The notes under the pieces were generated by a model, which did not search any database, was not told the DNA's origin, and worked only from the letters and a program-made list of their open reading frames with translations. The translations under genes and the position numbers were made by a program. This document shows positions 1 through 6,984 of a stretch of DNA of 19,102 bases, in pieces (the first letter of the stretch is position 1; each line of letters starts with the position of its first letter). Source of the stretch: DATEZO01 sp035255485 (GTDB lineage: Bacteria; Pseudomonadota; Gammaproteobacteria; Burkholderiales; Burkholderiaceae_D); the NCBI GenBank assembly GCA_035255485.1, contig DATEZO010000196.1, forward strand, positions 1 to 19,102. The letters run 5' to 3'.

Positions 1-1461
1 TCGATCGACGGCCATGTCGAACACTGGTTTGCCGACGACACGGCGGCGCGGTTTGAAGCGTACGGCTGGCATGTGATCCGCGCGATCGATGGCCACGATG
101 CCGCCGCCCTCGATCAGGCAGTGCGCGATGCGCGCGCGCACCAGGGCGCCCCCTCCCTGCTCTGCTGCAGAACCGTGATCGGCAAAGGCAGCCCCACCAA
201 GGCCGGCACCCACGACGTGCATGGCGCACCGCTGGGGCCGGACGAGATCGCCGCGATGCGGGCGGAACTGGACTGGCCCTATGCACCATTCGACATACCG
301 GACAAGCTGTACGCCGCGTGGAATGCGCATGCGCGCGGCATCGCGCACGAAGCCGCCTGGAAGCAGCGTCTGGCCGCCTATACGGAAGCATTTCCGGCAG
401 AAGCACGCGAGCTGCAGCGGCGTCTTGACGGGAAACTGCCGGCCTCGTGGCGCGCCCGGGCCGTTGCCGCGCTCACCACGACACAGCAAGACGGTCACAC
501 CATCGCCACCCGCAAGGCATCGCAAAACGCGATTGAATCGCTGGCGCCCGTTCTGCCGGAGCTGTTGGGCGGATCGGCCGATCTGACCGGCTCCAACCTG
601 ACCAACTGGAGCGGCAGCAAACCGGTCCGGGCGGATGCGGCGGGCAATTACCTCCACTATGGCGTGCGCGAATTCGGCATGAGCGCGATCATGAACGGCA
701 TCGCGCTGCATGGCGGCTTCATTCCCTACGGTGGCACTTTTCTCACGTTTTCCGATTACAGCCGCAATGCCTTGCGCATGGCGGCATTGATGAAGATCCG
801 GTCGATCTTCGTGTTCACGCATGATTCGATCGGCCTGGGCGAGGACGGTCCGACCCATCAGCCGATCGAGCATGTGTCGTCGCTGCGCCTGATTCCGAAC
901 ATGGCAGTATGGCGCCCGTGCGATGCGGTCGAAACCATGGTGGCATGGATTGCCGCCATCGAGCGCAGCGACGGGCCCAGCTGCCTGGTCCTGTCGCGCC
1001 AGAACCTCGCACATGCAGCCCGCAGCGCGGAGCAGGTGGTGGCGATTCGCAAGGGCGGCTACATCCTGGCCGAGGCAGAGGGCGGCGTGCCGCACGCCGT
1101 CCTGCTGGCCACCGGATCGGAAGTCGAGATTGCCCTGAAGGCGCGCATCAAGCTGGCCCGGGCCGGCATCGCGGTACGCGTCGTGTCAATGCCTTCGACA
1201 CGCGATTTCGATGCCCAGGACAGCGCGTATCGCAACAGCGTCTTGCCGCCGGACGTTCCGCGGGTAGCGATCGAAGCCGGCGTCACAGATCTCTGGCATA
1301 AGTATGTCGGCCTGGACGGGATCGTGCTGGGCATCGATTGCTTCGGCGAATCCGGACCGGCCAGCCAGCTCCATGCCCATTTCGGCCTGACGGTCGAGGC
1401 GGTGTACGACGCCGTCAAGGCCGCCATCGATCAGACGGCAAATCGCTATTCCCTGTATTAA
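1..1461 (+). CDS. tkt: Transketolase, C-terminal part (5' end outside window)
   Basis: Transketolase is a thiamine-diphosphate enzyme that moves two-carbon units between sugar phosphates in the pentose phosphate and Calvin cycles. The reading frame is open from base 1 (SIDGHVEHWF...), so the gene begins upstream; the first internal ATG (base 73) is not the start. About 486 residues of a usual ~670 are present. Visible landmarks are the end of the ThDP-binding domain, the pyrimidine-binding domain with REFGM (its Glu contacts the cofactor, near base 670), the family signature GGTFLTFSDYSRNALRMAAL region, HDSIGLGEDGPTHQP with its substrate/catalytic His (near base 820), and a C-terminal domain ending CFGESGPASQLHAHFGL. 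The aldolase gene follows after 28 bases on the same strand, so the two are probably co-transcribed. The protein is cytoplasmic. Identity is secure; whether it is the housekeeping or the Calvin-cycle (cbbT) copy cannot be told here. Confidence 0.96.
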   Translation, partial: SIDGHVEHWFADDTAARFEAYGWHVIRAIDGHDAAALDQAVRDARAHQGAPSLLCCRTVIGKGSPTKAGTHDVHGAPLGPDEIAAMRAELDWPYAPFDIPDKLYAAWNAHARGIAHEAAWKQRLAAYTEAFPAEARELQRRLDGKLPASWRARAVAALTTTQQDGHTIATRKASQNAIESLAPVLPELLGGSADLTGSNLTNWSGSKPVRADAAGNYLHYGVREFGMSAIMNGIALHGGFIPYGGTFLTFSDYSRNALRMAALMKIRSIFVFTHDSIGLGEDGPTHQPIEHVSSLRLIPNMAVWRPCDAVETMVAWIAAIERSDGPSCLVLSRQNLAHAARSAEQVVAIRKGGYILAEAEGGVPHAVLLATGSEVEIALKARIKLARAGIAVRVVSMPSTRDFDAQDSAYRNSVLPPDVPRVAIEAGVTDLWHKYVGLDGIVLGIDCFGESGPASQLHAHFGLTVEAVYDAVKAAIDQTANRYSLY

Positions 1462-1489
1462 CCAACCCGAATATTCACTGGGAGAAACA

Positions 1490-2542
1490 ATGGCACTTGT
1501 ATCGCTACGCCAGCTGCTCGACGACGCCGCTGAACACGGTTACGGTTTGCCCGCATTCAATGTCAACAACATGGAGCAGATCCAGGCCATCATGCAGGCC
1601 GCCGATGAGTGCGACAGTCCCGTCATCCTGCAAGGCTCAGCCGGCGCGCGCAAGTATGCCGGCGAGGTATTTCTGCGCAAGCTGGTCGAGGCGGCAGTCG
1701 AATCCTGGCCGCATATCCCGGTCGTGATGCACCAGGACCATGGCGCCAGCGCCGCGGTGTGCCAGCGCGCGATCCGCTCCGGCTTTTCATCGGTCATGAT
1801 GGATGGGTCGCTGATGGAAGATATGAAGACCCCATCATCGTATCAATACAATGTCGAGACCACGCGCCGCGTGGCCGAGCTGGCGCATGCGGTGGGCGTC
1901 TCGGTGGAAGGCGAACTGGGCTGCCTCGGCTCGCTGGAGTCGGGCACGGCAAGTGAAGAAGACGGCTCCGGCGCAAAGGGGCCGCTATCGCATGCGCAAA
2001 TGCTGACCGACCCCGACCAGGCCGCCGATTTCGTGAAATCCACCGGCGTGGATGCGCTGGCGATTGCCATCGGCACGTCGCACGGCGCGTACAAGTTTTC
2101 GCGCCAGCCGACCGGCGACATCCTCGCCATCGCCCGCATCCGGGAAATCAACCAGCGCATCCCGCATACCCACCTGGTGATGCATGGTTCCAGTTCCGTC
2201 CCGCAGGAATGGCTGGACATTATTCGCCAATACGGCGGCGACATGAAGGAAACCTACGGCGTGCCGGTCGAAGAAATCCGGGAAGGCATCAGGCATGGCG
2301 TGCGCAAGATCAATATCGACACCGACATTCGCCTGGCGATGACCGGCGCAATGCGCCAGGCGATGGCGGAAAAGCCGGCCGAATTCGACCCCCGCAAATT
2401 CCTGGCCGCCGCGACCAGGGCGGCAAAAGGCATTTGCAAGACACGCTTCGACGCCTTCGGCAGCGCCGGCCGGGCATCCCGCATCCGCCCGGTTTCACTG
2501 GAAAGCATGGCCGACACTTATGCCCGGCGTAGTGGAACGTGA
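1490..2542 (+). CDS. fba: Class II fructose-1,6-bisphosphate aldolase, Calvin-cycle subtype
   Basis: This enzyme catalyses reversible cleavage of fructose-1,6-bisphosphate (and, in the Calvin cycle, condensation to sedoheptulose-1,7-bisphosphate) in the cytoplasm. The 350-residue protein starts MALVSLRQLLDDAAEHGYG, the usual start of this zinc-dependent subtype, preceded by the ribosome site GGGAG. Zinc and active-site motifs are visible: HQDHG (His81, Asp83, His84), EGELG, the SHGAYKF histidine and the MHGSSS histidine, followed by NIDTD near the phosphate-binding region. The length is normal and no residue is obviously missing. Linkage to transketolase with a 28-base gap resembles cbb-type operons (cbbT...cbbA), but this aldolase subtype also serves glycolysis/gluconeogenesis in beta-proteobacteria. 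Ten bases after its stop codon begins the left inverted repeat of the accessory island. Confidence 0.95.
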   Translation: MALVSLRQLLDDAAEHGYGLPAFNVNNMEQIQAIMQAADECDSPVILQGSAGARKYAGEVFLRKLVEAAVESWPHIPVVMHQDHGASAAVCQRAIRSGFSSVMMDGSLMEDMKTPSSYQYNVETTRRVAELAHAVGVSVEGELGCLGSLESGTASEEDGSGAKGPLSHAQMLTDPDQAADFVKSTGVDALAIAIGTSHGAYKFSRQPTGDILAIARIREINQRIPHTHLVMHGSSSVPQEWLDIIRQYGGDMKETYGVPVEEIREGIRHGVRKINIDTDIRLAMTGAMRQAMAEKPAEFDPRKFLAAATRAAKGICKTRFDAFGSAGRASRIRPVSLESMADTYARRSGT

Positions 2543-2551
2543 CGGTGATCG

Positions 2552-2570
2552 CGACAAATAAAGTCTGTCG
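2552..2570. repeat. Left terminal inverted repeat of the island
   Basis: The 19 bases CGACAAATAAAGTCTGTCG match the reverse complement of 7053-7071 at 18 of 19 positions. The site is itself dyadic: GCGACA (2551-2556) and TGTCGC (2566-2571) flank a nine-base spacer, a shape like a tyrosine-recombinase core site. Confidence 0.65.
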
Positions 2571-2795
2571 CATGAAACGATCGTAAGTCGTTGATCTAAT
2601 GGAACGGTAATTCGTATAGGGCAAAGCGAAAGCCGGTTGTGAAAGTAATACGCCTTAGTAAATTCAGTTTTCTCTGGGCTGGCTTGAGAGCCAGAGGCCG
2701 CGCAGGGAGGCGGCTCAGGAGCGGATTTCCAGTCGGGCGTACATAGTCCCTCTGCTGTGTTTTTTGATAAAATCCTAATATTGAGCGAGTATCAT
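2571..2795. other. Gene-free left subterminal region with tandem hairpins
   Basis: I see no gene in this stretch between the left repeat and the toxin promoter. It holds two adjacent potential stem-loops, CTGGCT-TGAG-AGCCAG (2679-2694) and GCCGC...GCGGC (2697-2714). Neither is followed by a T-tract, so they are not typical terminators. A candidate -35-like TTGATA (2764-2769) and -10-like TATCAT (2790-2795) or TAATAT (2776-2781) lie ahead of the toxin gene. No tRNA is recognisable. Confidence 0.4.
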
Positions 2796-2811
2796 GCGGG
2801 CTGCAGCCCGC
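2796..2811. promoter_or_regulatory. Perfect 16-bp palindrome, candidate toxin-antitoxin operator
   Basis: GCGGGCTGCAGCCCGC is a perfect palindrome placed directly after a -10-like TATCAT and about 100 bases before the toxin start. HigA-type antitoxins usually repress their own promoter by binding palindromes through the XRE domain, so this is a reasonable operator. It could instead form a hairpin in the leader RNA. Confidence 0.4.
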
Positions 2812-2912
2812 GACGTAGTTATGGTATGAGCAACCTAATTAATCCACGACTTGCGCGACGGGAATGTAGCGTCGGCACGCCGGCAATCTCTGCTGCCGAC
2901 ATAGTTAATCCG

Positions 2913-3248
2913 ATGCCTATACAACTGGCGTTTCAAGACGAAAATCTTCGAAAAGTTTGCGAGAGCCCAATTTCGGCGAAGCGCAAGTACGGCAGACTCT
3001 CTGGACCATCGCTTCACACCCGTCTGGCAGACTTGAAAGCGGCAGACTCGCCTGCTGACCTTGTTGATTGGGGATTCGCAGAATTTGACCAGACATCTAA
3101 TGACCGGATTGTCATTTTTATTGACGATTGCTACTGTATTCTTGCAGCTGCTAATCATAAGCCACCGCCTGGCCCACTTGGACAGCTGGACTGGAAGCAG
3201 GTAACGCGAGTAAAAATCTTATCCATAGAGCGTGCCAATGAGAACTGA
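2913..3248 (+). CDS. HigB-like (RelE/ParE superfamily) toxin
   Basis: This 111-residue protein resembles the HigB/plasmid-maintenance killer-protein family, whose members are ribosome-dependent mRNA endonucleases. The start is set at the ATG giving MPIQLAFQDENLRKVCES, because family members begin with this beta-strand/helix (F-D-L-R-x-L-C-E). The frame stays open upstream to an ATG at 2826 and to 2757, but that extra sequence does not look like the family and no start has a strong ribosome site. Also visible are the RLADLKAADSPADL helix and a C-terminal end (LDWKQVTRVKILSI) matching the D-W-x-K-V-T-x-x-x-I ending of one HigB subgroup. The usual central core with the H-P-L-K-G motif is diverged here. 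The next gene starts inside its last codons (11-base overlap), the toxin-first order typical of higBA. Confidence 0.72.
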   Translation: MPIQLAFQDENLRKVCESPISAKRKYGRLSGPSLHTRLADLKAADSPADLVDWGFAEFDQTSNDRIVIFIDDCYCILAAANHKPPPGPLGQLDWKQVTRVKILSIERANEN

Positions 3249-4350
3249 AGTTGATTTCGCTCCCATGTGGGCGGTTCCGCCAGGCCGAACCATTTCTGAT
3301 TTGATGAAGTCGAAAGGGATTGCTTCGTCTCGCTTGGCTCATTTGGTAGACATGACCGAGAATGACTTCGATAGCCTTTTAGCGGGAAAGCACGCTTTGA
3401 CGGCAGGCGTTGCCGCTCGTCTGGAGGCCGCACTTGGAGCGTCAGTCAGCTTTTGGTTGCGTCGCGAGGAACAGTACCGAAAGCAGCTAGCGCAGTTAAC
3501 CGACGGGGTCGACCCCGACAATGAAGACTACAAATCTTGGCTTAAAACTCTTCCTGTCAAAGAAATACAAGGTCTTGGATGGGTCAAATCGACTAAAGAC
3601 AAAACTGAAAAGCTTCGCAGGTGCCTTGAGTTTTTTGACGTGCCGAATCTTGATGCGTGGTACCGGACTTACGTCGACCTGAGAGCGGCAGCTGCGTTTC
3701 GAACAACTGATGCTTACCTTGAGGATGCACCTGCGACCGCGGCTTGGCTCAGGCAAGGCGAACTGCAGGCGGAGCGTATCGAATGCAGCAACTGGAGCCC
3801 TAAGCGATTCGAGGCGCAGTTGGTCAAGATTCGTAGCTTGACCCAGATAGCTGCTCCATCTGAGTTCCTGCCAAAGCTCCAAAAACTTTGCGCAGAAGCC
3901 GGTGTCGCCGTTGTAATTGTTAAAGCGCCGAAGGGATGCAGAGCAAGCGGCGCGACCTTCTTCACTAACCCAGACAAGGCCGTGCTGCTCTTGTCTTTCC
4001 GCTACTTAAGCGATGACCAGTTCTGGTTTTCCTTCTTTCATGAAGCAGCGCACCTAATCTTGCACTGGGATGCTGATTTGCTGATTCTCGAGACCTTGGA
4101 CAGCCCCAAGTCCCCTAGAGAGGAAGAGGCTAATCTCTTCGCGGCGGAGCAACTGATACCGCGCGCACTACAGAAGCGATTGCCAGAAGCCTCCAAGACC
4201 CTGAGAGGCATCATGAGGCTTGCTCGGGATGCGGACGTATCCTACGGAATCGTGGTTGGGCAAATGCAGTATCGTGGACTCGTCAGGCGCGACCGCTACA
4301 ACCGTCTGAAAACCCGCTACAAATGGGAACAATTAACCTCGGAAAGCTAA
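3238..4350 (+). CDS. XRE-family HigA-like antitoxin fused to ImmA/IrrE metallopeptidase domain
   Basis: The 370-residue protein has an N-terminal helix-turn-helix of the HigA addiction-module type (about residues 15-75; GRTISDLMKSKGI, then LAGKHALTAGVAARLEAAL and FWLRREEQYRKQ). A C-terminal ImmA/IrrE-type zinc peptidase domain carries HEAAH at residues 268-272 and a downstream acidic helix EEEANLFAAEQLIP (about residues 295-308) supplying the third metal ligand. The ATG at 3238 is chosen over a GTG six bases upstream; it overlaps the toxin gene by 11 bases, so translation is probably coupled. Expected role: neutralise the toxin, repress the operon and perhaps respond to a signal by proteolysis, as ImmA does for a phage repressor. 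The 3' end overlaps the convergent gene at 4333 by 18 bases. Confidence 0.85.
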   Translation: MRTEVDFAPMWAVPPGRTISDLMKSKGIASSRLAHLVDMTENDFDSLLAGKHALTAGVAARLEAALGASVSFWLRREEQYRKQLAQLTDGVDPDNEDYKSWLKTLPVKEIQGLGWVKSTKDKTEKLRRCLEFFDVPNLDAWYRTYVDLRAAAAFRTTDAYLEDAPATAAWLRQGELQAERIECSNWSPKRFEAQLVKIRSLTQIAAPSEFLPKLQKLCAEAGVAVVIVKAPKGCRASGATFFTNPDKAVLLLSFRYLSDDQFWFSFFHEAAHLILHWDADLLILETLDSPKSPREEEANLFAAEQLIPRALQKRLPEASKTLRGIMRLARDADVSYGIVVGQMQYRGLVRRDRYNRLKTRYKWEQLTSES

Positions 4351-5259
4351 ATATTTCGCGGGATTTTTCTGCCAATTGCAAAGCGAGTCCTCAATCACCT
4401 GCATCCCGACGCCCAGAGTTTTGTCGAGCGCTATTGAGAGCTCGTCTAGCTTCTTCTTGGATAGAGACTCATCGTCTACTGCGCCACAGAAAAGCAGACG
4501 TGCGCCGTCTACAGGCCCTGTCCCGTGCACCATATAAGCCGATGGCGGTTCTAAACCTACCAGGCCTATTTTCCCGAGCATCGTGAGAAAGTCAAACTTG
4601 CCAGTTCTTCCGAATCGATGCACGGTATTCATGCTCCGGTATAGGTAGTCGAACAGTTTCTTCGGGTCGGTTCCGACCTTTGCTTTTGCCGCATCCATAA
4701 AGTCCTTGTGTGATCGATTCGGACCGACCCAATCAGCGTAACTCTTAAGAGTGACGTCGAGCTGGTCAAGGCTCTCATATTTGCGGTGGTTGCCGAATTT
4801 GAAGTTCGCACGTTGTTTCTTTATGTCGTCAAGATGTTGATGCAGCCAAATTGAGAAGTCGTTAGGATTCTTCGAAAATTTGTCCCACGTCCAAATGAAC
4901 TTGTCATTGAACGCGCCGTATACCATGCGTAACAGACCATAACCCTTCGTGAGGTGCTTCCCACAATGAACGAAGAGGAAGACTAGCCAGAACGCCTCGT
5001 CCTCATTCCCCGCACGCATGTAATGGATGGCAGCTCGAAGCGGGTCGAACATGGCTGCGTCTTTGGGGTCAAGCCGTCTTGCCGAAATATCTCGCTTTGC
5101 AATGGTTTTAACGTAGTTGATACGAGCAACGCTGTCTACCATCTGGGCGACGAGAGCAGTGAGTTCTGCTTGGGATGGGATGCCTGGCAGTGGCTTACCA
5201 CCGACGCGATAGTTTTTAAGTTGTTGCTCTAGCTGTGCCGCGAGTTGTGGATTTTTCAT
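4333..5259 (-). CDS. Protein resembling alpha-glutamyl/putrescinyl-thymine pyrophosphorylase, clade 3
   Basis: This is a 308-residue, largely helical protein with no signal peptide or membrane segment. I recognise it from family memory as the aGPT-PPlase clade 3 type, predicted by comparative genomics as relatives of phage enzymes that replace a pyrophosphate on 5-hydroxymethyl-pyrimidine DNA with glutamate or putrescine. Conserved-looking blocks are FDPLRAAIHYMRAGN (71-85), EAFWLVFLFVHCGKH (88-102), FGRTGKFDFLTMLGKIG (216-232), GTGPVDGARLLF (247-258) and a C-terminal VIEDSLCNWQK (288-298, acidic pair Glu290-Asp291 and Cys294). The last block resembles the terminal I-E-x-S-L-C-x-x-x-K block of the wider family. 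It follows the thymidylate-synthase homologue by 29 bases on the same strand, which supports a modification role. The chemistry in bacteria is not established to my knowledge, and a DNA-glycosylase-like or effector role is possible. Confidence 0.62.
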   Translation of the reverse strand: MKNPQLAAQLEQQLKNYRVGGKPLPGIPSQAELTALVAQMVDSVARINYVKTIAKRDISARRLDPKDAAMFDPLRAAIHYMRAGNEDEAFWLVFLFVHCGKHLTKGYGLLRMVYGAFNDKFIWTWDKFSKNPNDFSIWLHQHLDDIKKQRANFKFGNHRKYESLDQLDVTLKSYADWVGPNRSHKDFMDAAKAKVGTDPKKLFDYLYRSMNTVHRFGRTGKFDFLTMLGKIGLVGLEPPSAYMVHGTGPVDGARLLFCGAVDDESLSKKKLDELSIALDKTLGVGMQVIEDSLCNWQKNPAKYLAFRG

Positions 5260-5288
5260 ATTGGTTAATATGTATGGCCGTGAAATGC

Positions 5289-6356
5289 TTACCGCTTGTT
5301 TTCGTCGTTGTCGGTCATTGGCTGCTGGGCATCAAGCTCTTCAGCGTCGAAAAGCATAGGTTCTGCTGGCTGCACAGCCTTTGGAACTCGGCGCTCACGC
5401 TTTAAGATGTAGACTTCATAGACAGACGAACTCATTTTCTTTTTGATTTTTTTAATCTTCTTCTGCTGCTTGCCCTCGGCAGAATCTCGAGAATATCGAA
5501 ACACCTCGAGCAATCGCACGAGGTCGCCCCAATAGGGGGCGAGGTTTGCAAGAGAAGGCGAACTTCCCTCCCTAATTGCTTGCTCCGCCTTCAAGAGCTG
5601 ATTGACTGAAGGCCATGGGTCACCAAGTGGCATAGGTGGCATTGGAATGCGTTCCTGAACGCCCTCGTCAAGGTAGGCTTGCATCGCTTCTGCATGCTCG
5701 GTGTACAGATGGAGGCTGCCAACCGCATGCTTGTACGGTCCAACTTCTACGCCCAGCGAGCGCGCAATGAGTTCCTGCAGCATTGTGAATGCGAAGACAT
5801 CGTGTGGAAGCCCCCAAAATGCATCGTTGGAACGCATCATCACCATCGCATAAAGCTGGTGGTTGCGAACAGTGAATTGCAGCGTGCAAGTACAGGGGAG
5901 GTCTTCACGCCGAGTCTTGAGGTTGTCAGCTAAGTCTTCACCACGAAAAAGCTGGATGACGGCCCGTCGCGATGAGGAGTTCGCCTTCAGCGTTTCGATT
6001 ACATTCTGGACCTGGTTGATGGTTCCATTTGGGCCGAACAGACGCGGGCCGTATGCTCCATAAATCGTCTCCCCATCGTCGGAATATTTGTCGTAGTGCC
6101 GGATGTAATACTGGATGAAATCCAGTTTGTTAGAGCCCGCGAGATACCAAAGAAATTCACCCAAGCAGCTGAATAGGGTATTTTTCCGCTCGGTCCGGCT
6201 CAGCCGTGCTCGTGGATTTTTAATCTGAAGTAGAGCCCCGTTAATCTCTGTTGCAGGACCTTTGGTAGGCGTAATATCGGATGACCCGCGCTTTCGCAGC
6301 AGGCGACGATAAACCTTTAAGAGCAGGTCGTCGAGTGTTTCTGCGCTCAAGTACAT
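5289..6356 (-). CDS. Thymidylate-synthase-fold protein with Asn-to-Asp switch; predicted dCMP-type (hydroxy)methylase
   Basis: Numbered from the ATG at 6356 (355 aa), the catalytic cysteine is Cys155 in LPCTCTLQF. Counting from it, TS landmarks fall at the exact E. coli spacings: Arg175 (R166), Asp178 (D169), His216 and Tyr218 (H207, Y209 in SLHLY). The residue at the N177 position is Asp186 (GLPHDVF). Asn here selects dUMP; Asp is found in T4 dCMP hydroxymethylase, and N-to-D mutants of TS accept dCMP. The usual His after the catalytic Cys is Thr156. The C-terminus adds a lysine-rich stretch (QQKKIKKIKKK) and an acidic tail absent from ThyA. A GTG at 6428, overlapping the upstream stop by four bases, would add 24 residues; the ATG is preferred because MYLSAETLDDLL looks like the family start. 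It is the middle gene of the minus-strand operon. Confidence 0.8.
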   Translation of the reverse strand: MYLSAETLDDLLLKVYRRLLRKRGSSDITPTKGPATEINGALLQIKNPRARLSRTERKNTLFSCLGEFLWYLAGSNKLDFIQYYIRHYDKYSDDGETIYGAYGPRLFGPNGTINQVQNVIETLKANSSSRRAVIQLFRGEDLADNLKTRREDLPCTCTLQFTVRNHQLYAMVMMRSNDAFWGLPHDVFAFTMLQELIARSLGVEVGPYKHAVGSLHLYTEHAEAMQAYLDEGVQERIPMPPMPLGDPWPSVNQLLKAEQAIREGSSPSLANLAPYWGDLVRLLEVFRYSRDSAEGKQQKKIKKIKKKMSSSVYEVYILKRERRVPKAVQPAEPMLFDAEELDAQQPMTDNDENKR

Positions 6357-6424
6357 AGTGCCGCGCCAAACAGCGTCTGAAGCCAACGAAATCGTAAAAA
6401 TCGAAAAGGCACCATGGTTTAAGT

Positions 6425-6727
6425 TCACTCAAATAATCTGAGCTGCGATTCTGCTCGTGCTATCGATACATGAAGTTCAAGCTTTAGTTGACGTCCACGC
6501 GAAACGAGCGTGCGCCGGTCTGCTGCCACAGCCCCCCGACTCAGTGCCATGACTCTAATTTCGATAGTGATGTCGTAGTGGGGTAACGACGCATGGGCGT
6601 GAAACCAAGTGCGCTTCAATCCCAGGGACCTCGCGAACCGATGTAGTTCATCAAGCGAATCGGCAACCAAATGGCACCAGTGGCGTCCCCTCCAAGCTAT
6701 TCGAACGTTATCAACGTAGACCGCCAC
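6425..6727 (-). CDS. DUF4031 domain protein
   Basis: This 100-residue protein starts MAVYVDNVRIAWRGRHWCHL and contains SLDELHRFARSLGLKRTWF and a LPHYDIT segment, the pattern I associate with DUF4031, a small domain of unknown function. The start is a GTG preceded by a G-rich ribosome site (GAGGGGGGGG) that includes the stop codon of the small upstream ORF, so translation is probably coupled. The stop is four bases past a GTG that could start the thymidylate-synthase homologue. Its place in the same operon ties it to the modification-like genes, but no function can be assigned. Replacement of the conserved aspartates near the N-terminus was not assessed. Confidence 0.75.
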   Translation of the reverse strand: MAVYVDNVRIAWRGRHWCHLVADSLDELHRFARSLGLKRTWFHAHASLPHYDITIEIRVMALSRGAVAADRRTLVSRGRQLKLELHVSIARAESQLRLFE

Positions 6728-6736
6728 GGCCCCCCC

Positions 6737-6931
6737 TCAGTCAGACATTTGTTTTTTGTTACCAGCACCCTGATGATACTCTGCAACCGTGTATGAATCA
6801 CCCCCAGTACCCCTAAGATAGCAGTTGCCATATTCTTCTGAAATTTTATCTGAAGCTATGTCAGCTTCTGGCCGACGACAGGCATAACCGACATACTCGT
6901 CATTGACCGGTAAACGCACAAAAGCTGTCAT
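6737..6931 (-). CDS. Small hypothetical protein leading the operon
   Basis: A 64-residue ORF (MTAFVRLPVNDEYVGYACRR...) with no family I recognise; a TTG at 6946 would add five residues. It is moderately acidic with several Gly, Tyr and Asp residues and has no membrane segment or signal peptide. Support for its being real is positional: its TGA stop lies within the G-rich ribosome site of the DUF4031 gene and the intergenic gap is only nine bases. No clear ribosome site precedes it. It could instead be leader sequence. Confidence 0.4.
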   Translation of the reverse strand: MTAFVRLPVNDEYVGYACRRPEADIASDKISEEYGNCYLRGTGGDSYTVAEYHQGAGNKKQMSD

Positions 6932-6984
6932 TAGCAGAGAGGGCAAACCCTGGATCGGTTGGCCCTTCGTTTTTGGTGCCCTTC

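Noticed and set aside
2757..2912. Upstream extension of the toxin gene from starts at 2757 or 2826
   Set aside because: The added residues do not match the HigB family start, and the region holds the 16-bp palindrome expected of a promoter or leader.
5289..6356. Housekeeping thyA
   Set aside because: The N177-equivalent is Asp, the His after the catalytic Cys is Thr, the C-terminus is extended, and the genomic context is an accessory island.
6357..6428. GTG start at 6428 for the thymidylate-synthase homologue
   Set aside because: The four-base overlap with the DUF4031 stop is attractive, but the 24 extra residues look unlike the family and no ribosome site is seen; kept as an alternative only.
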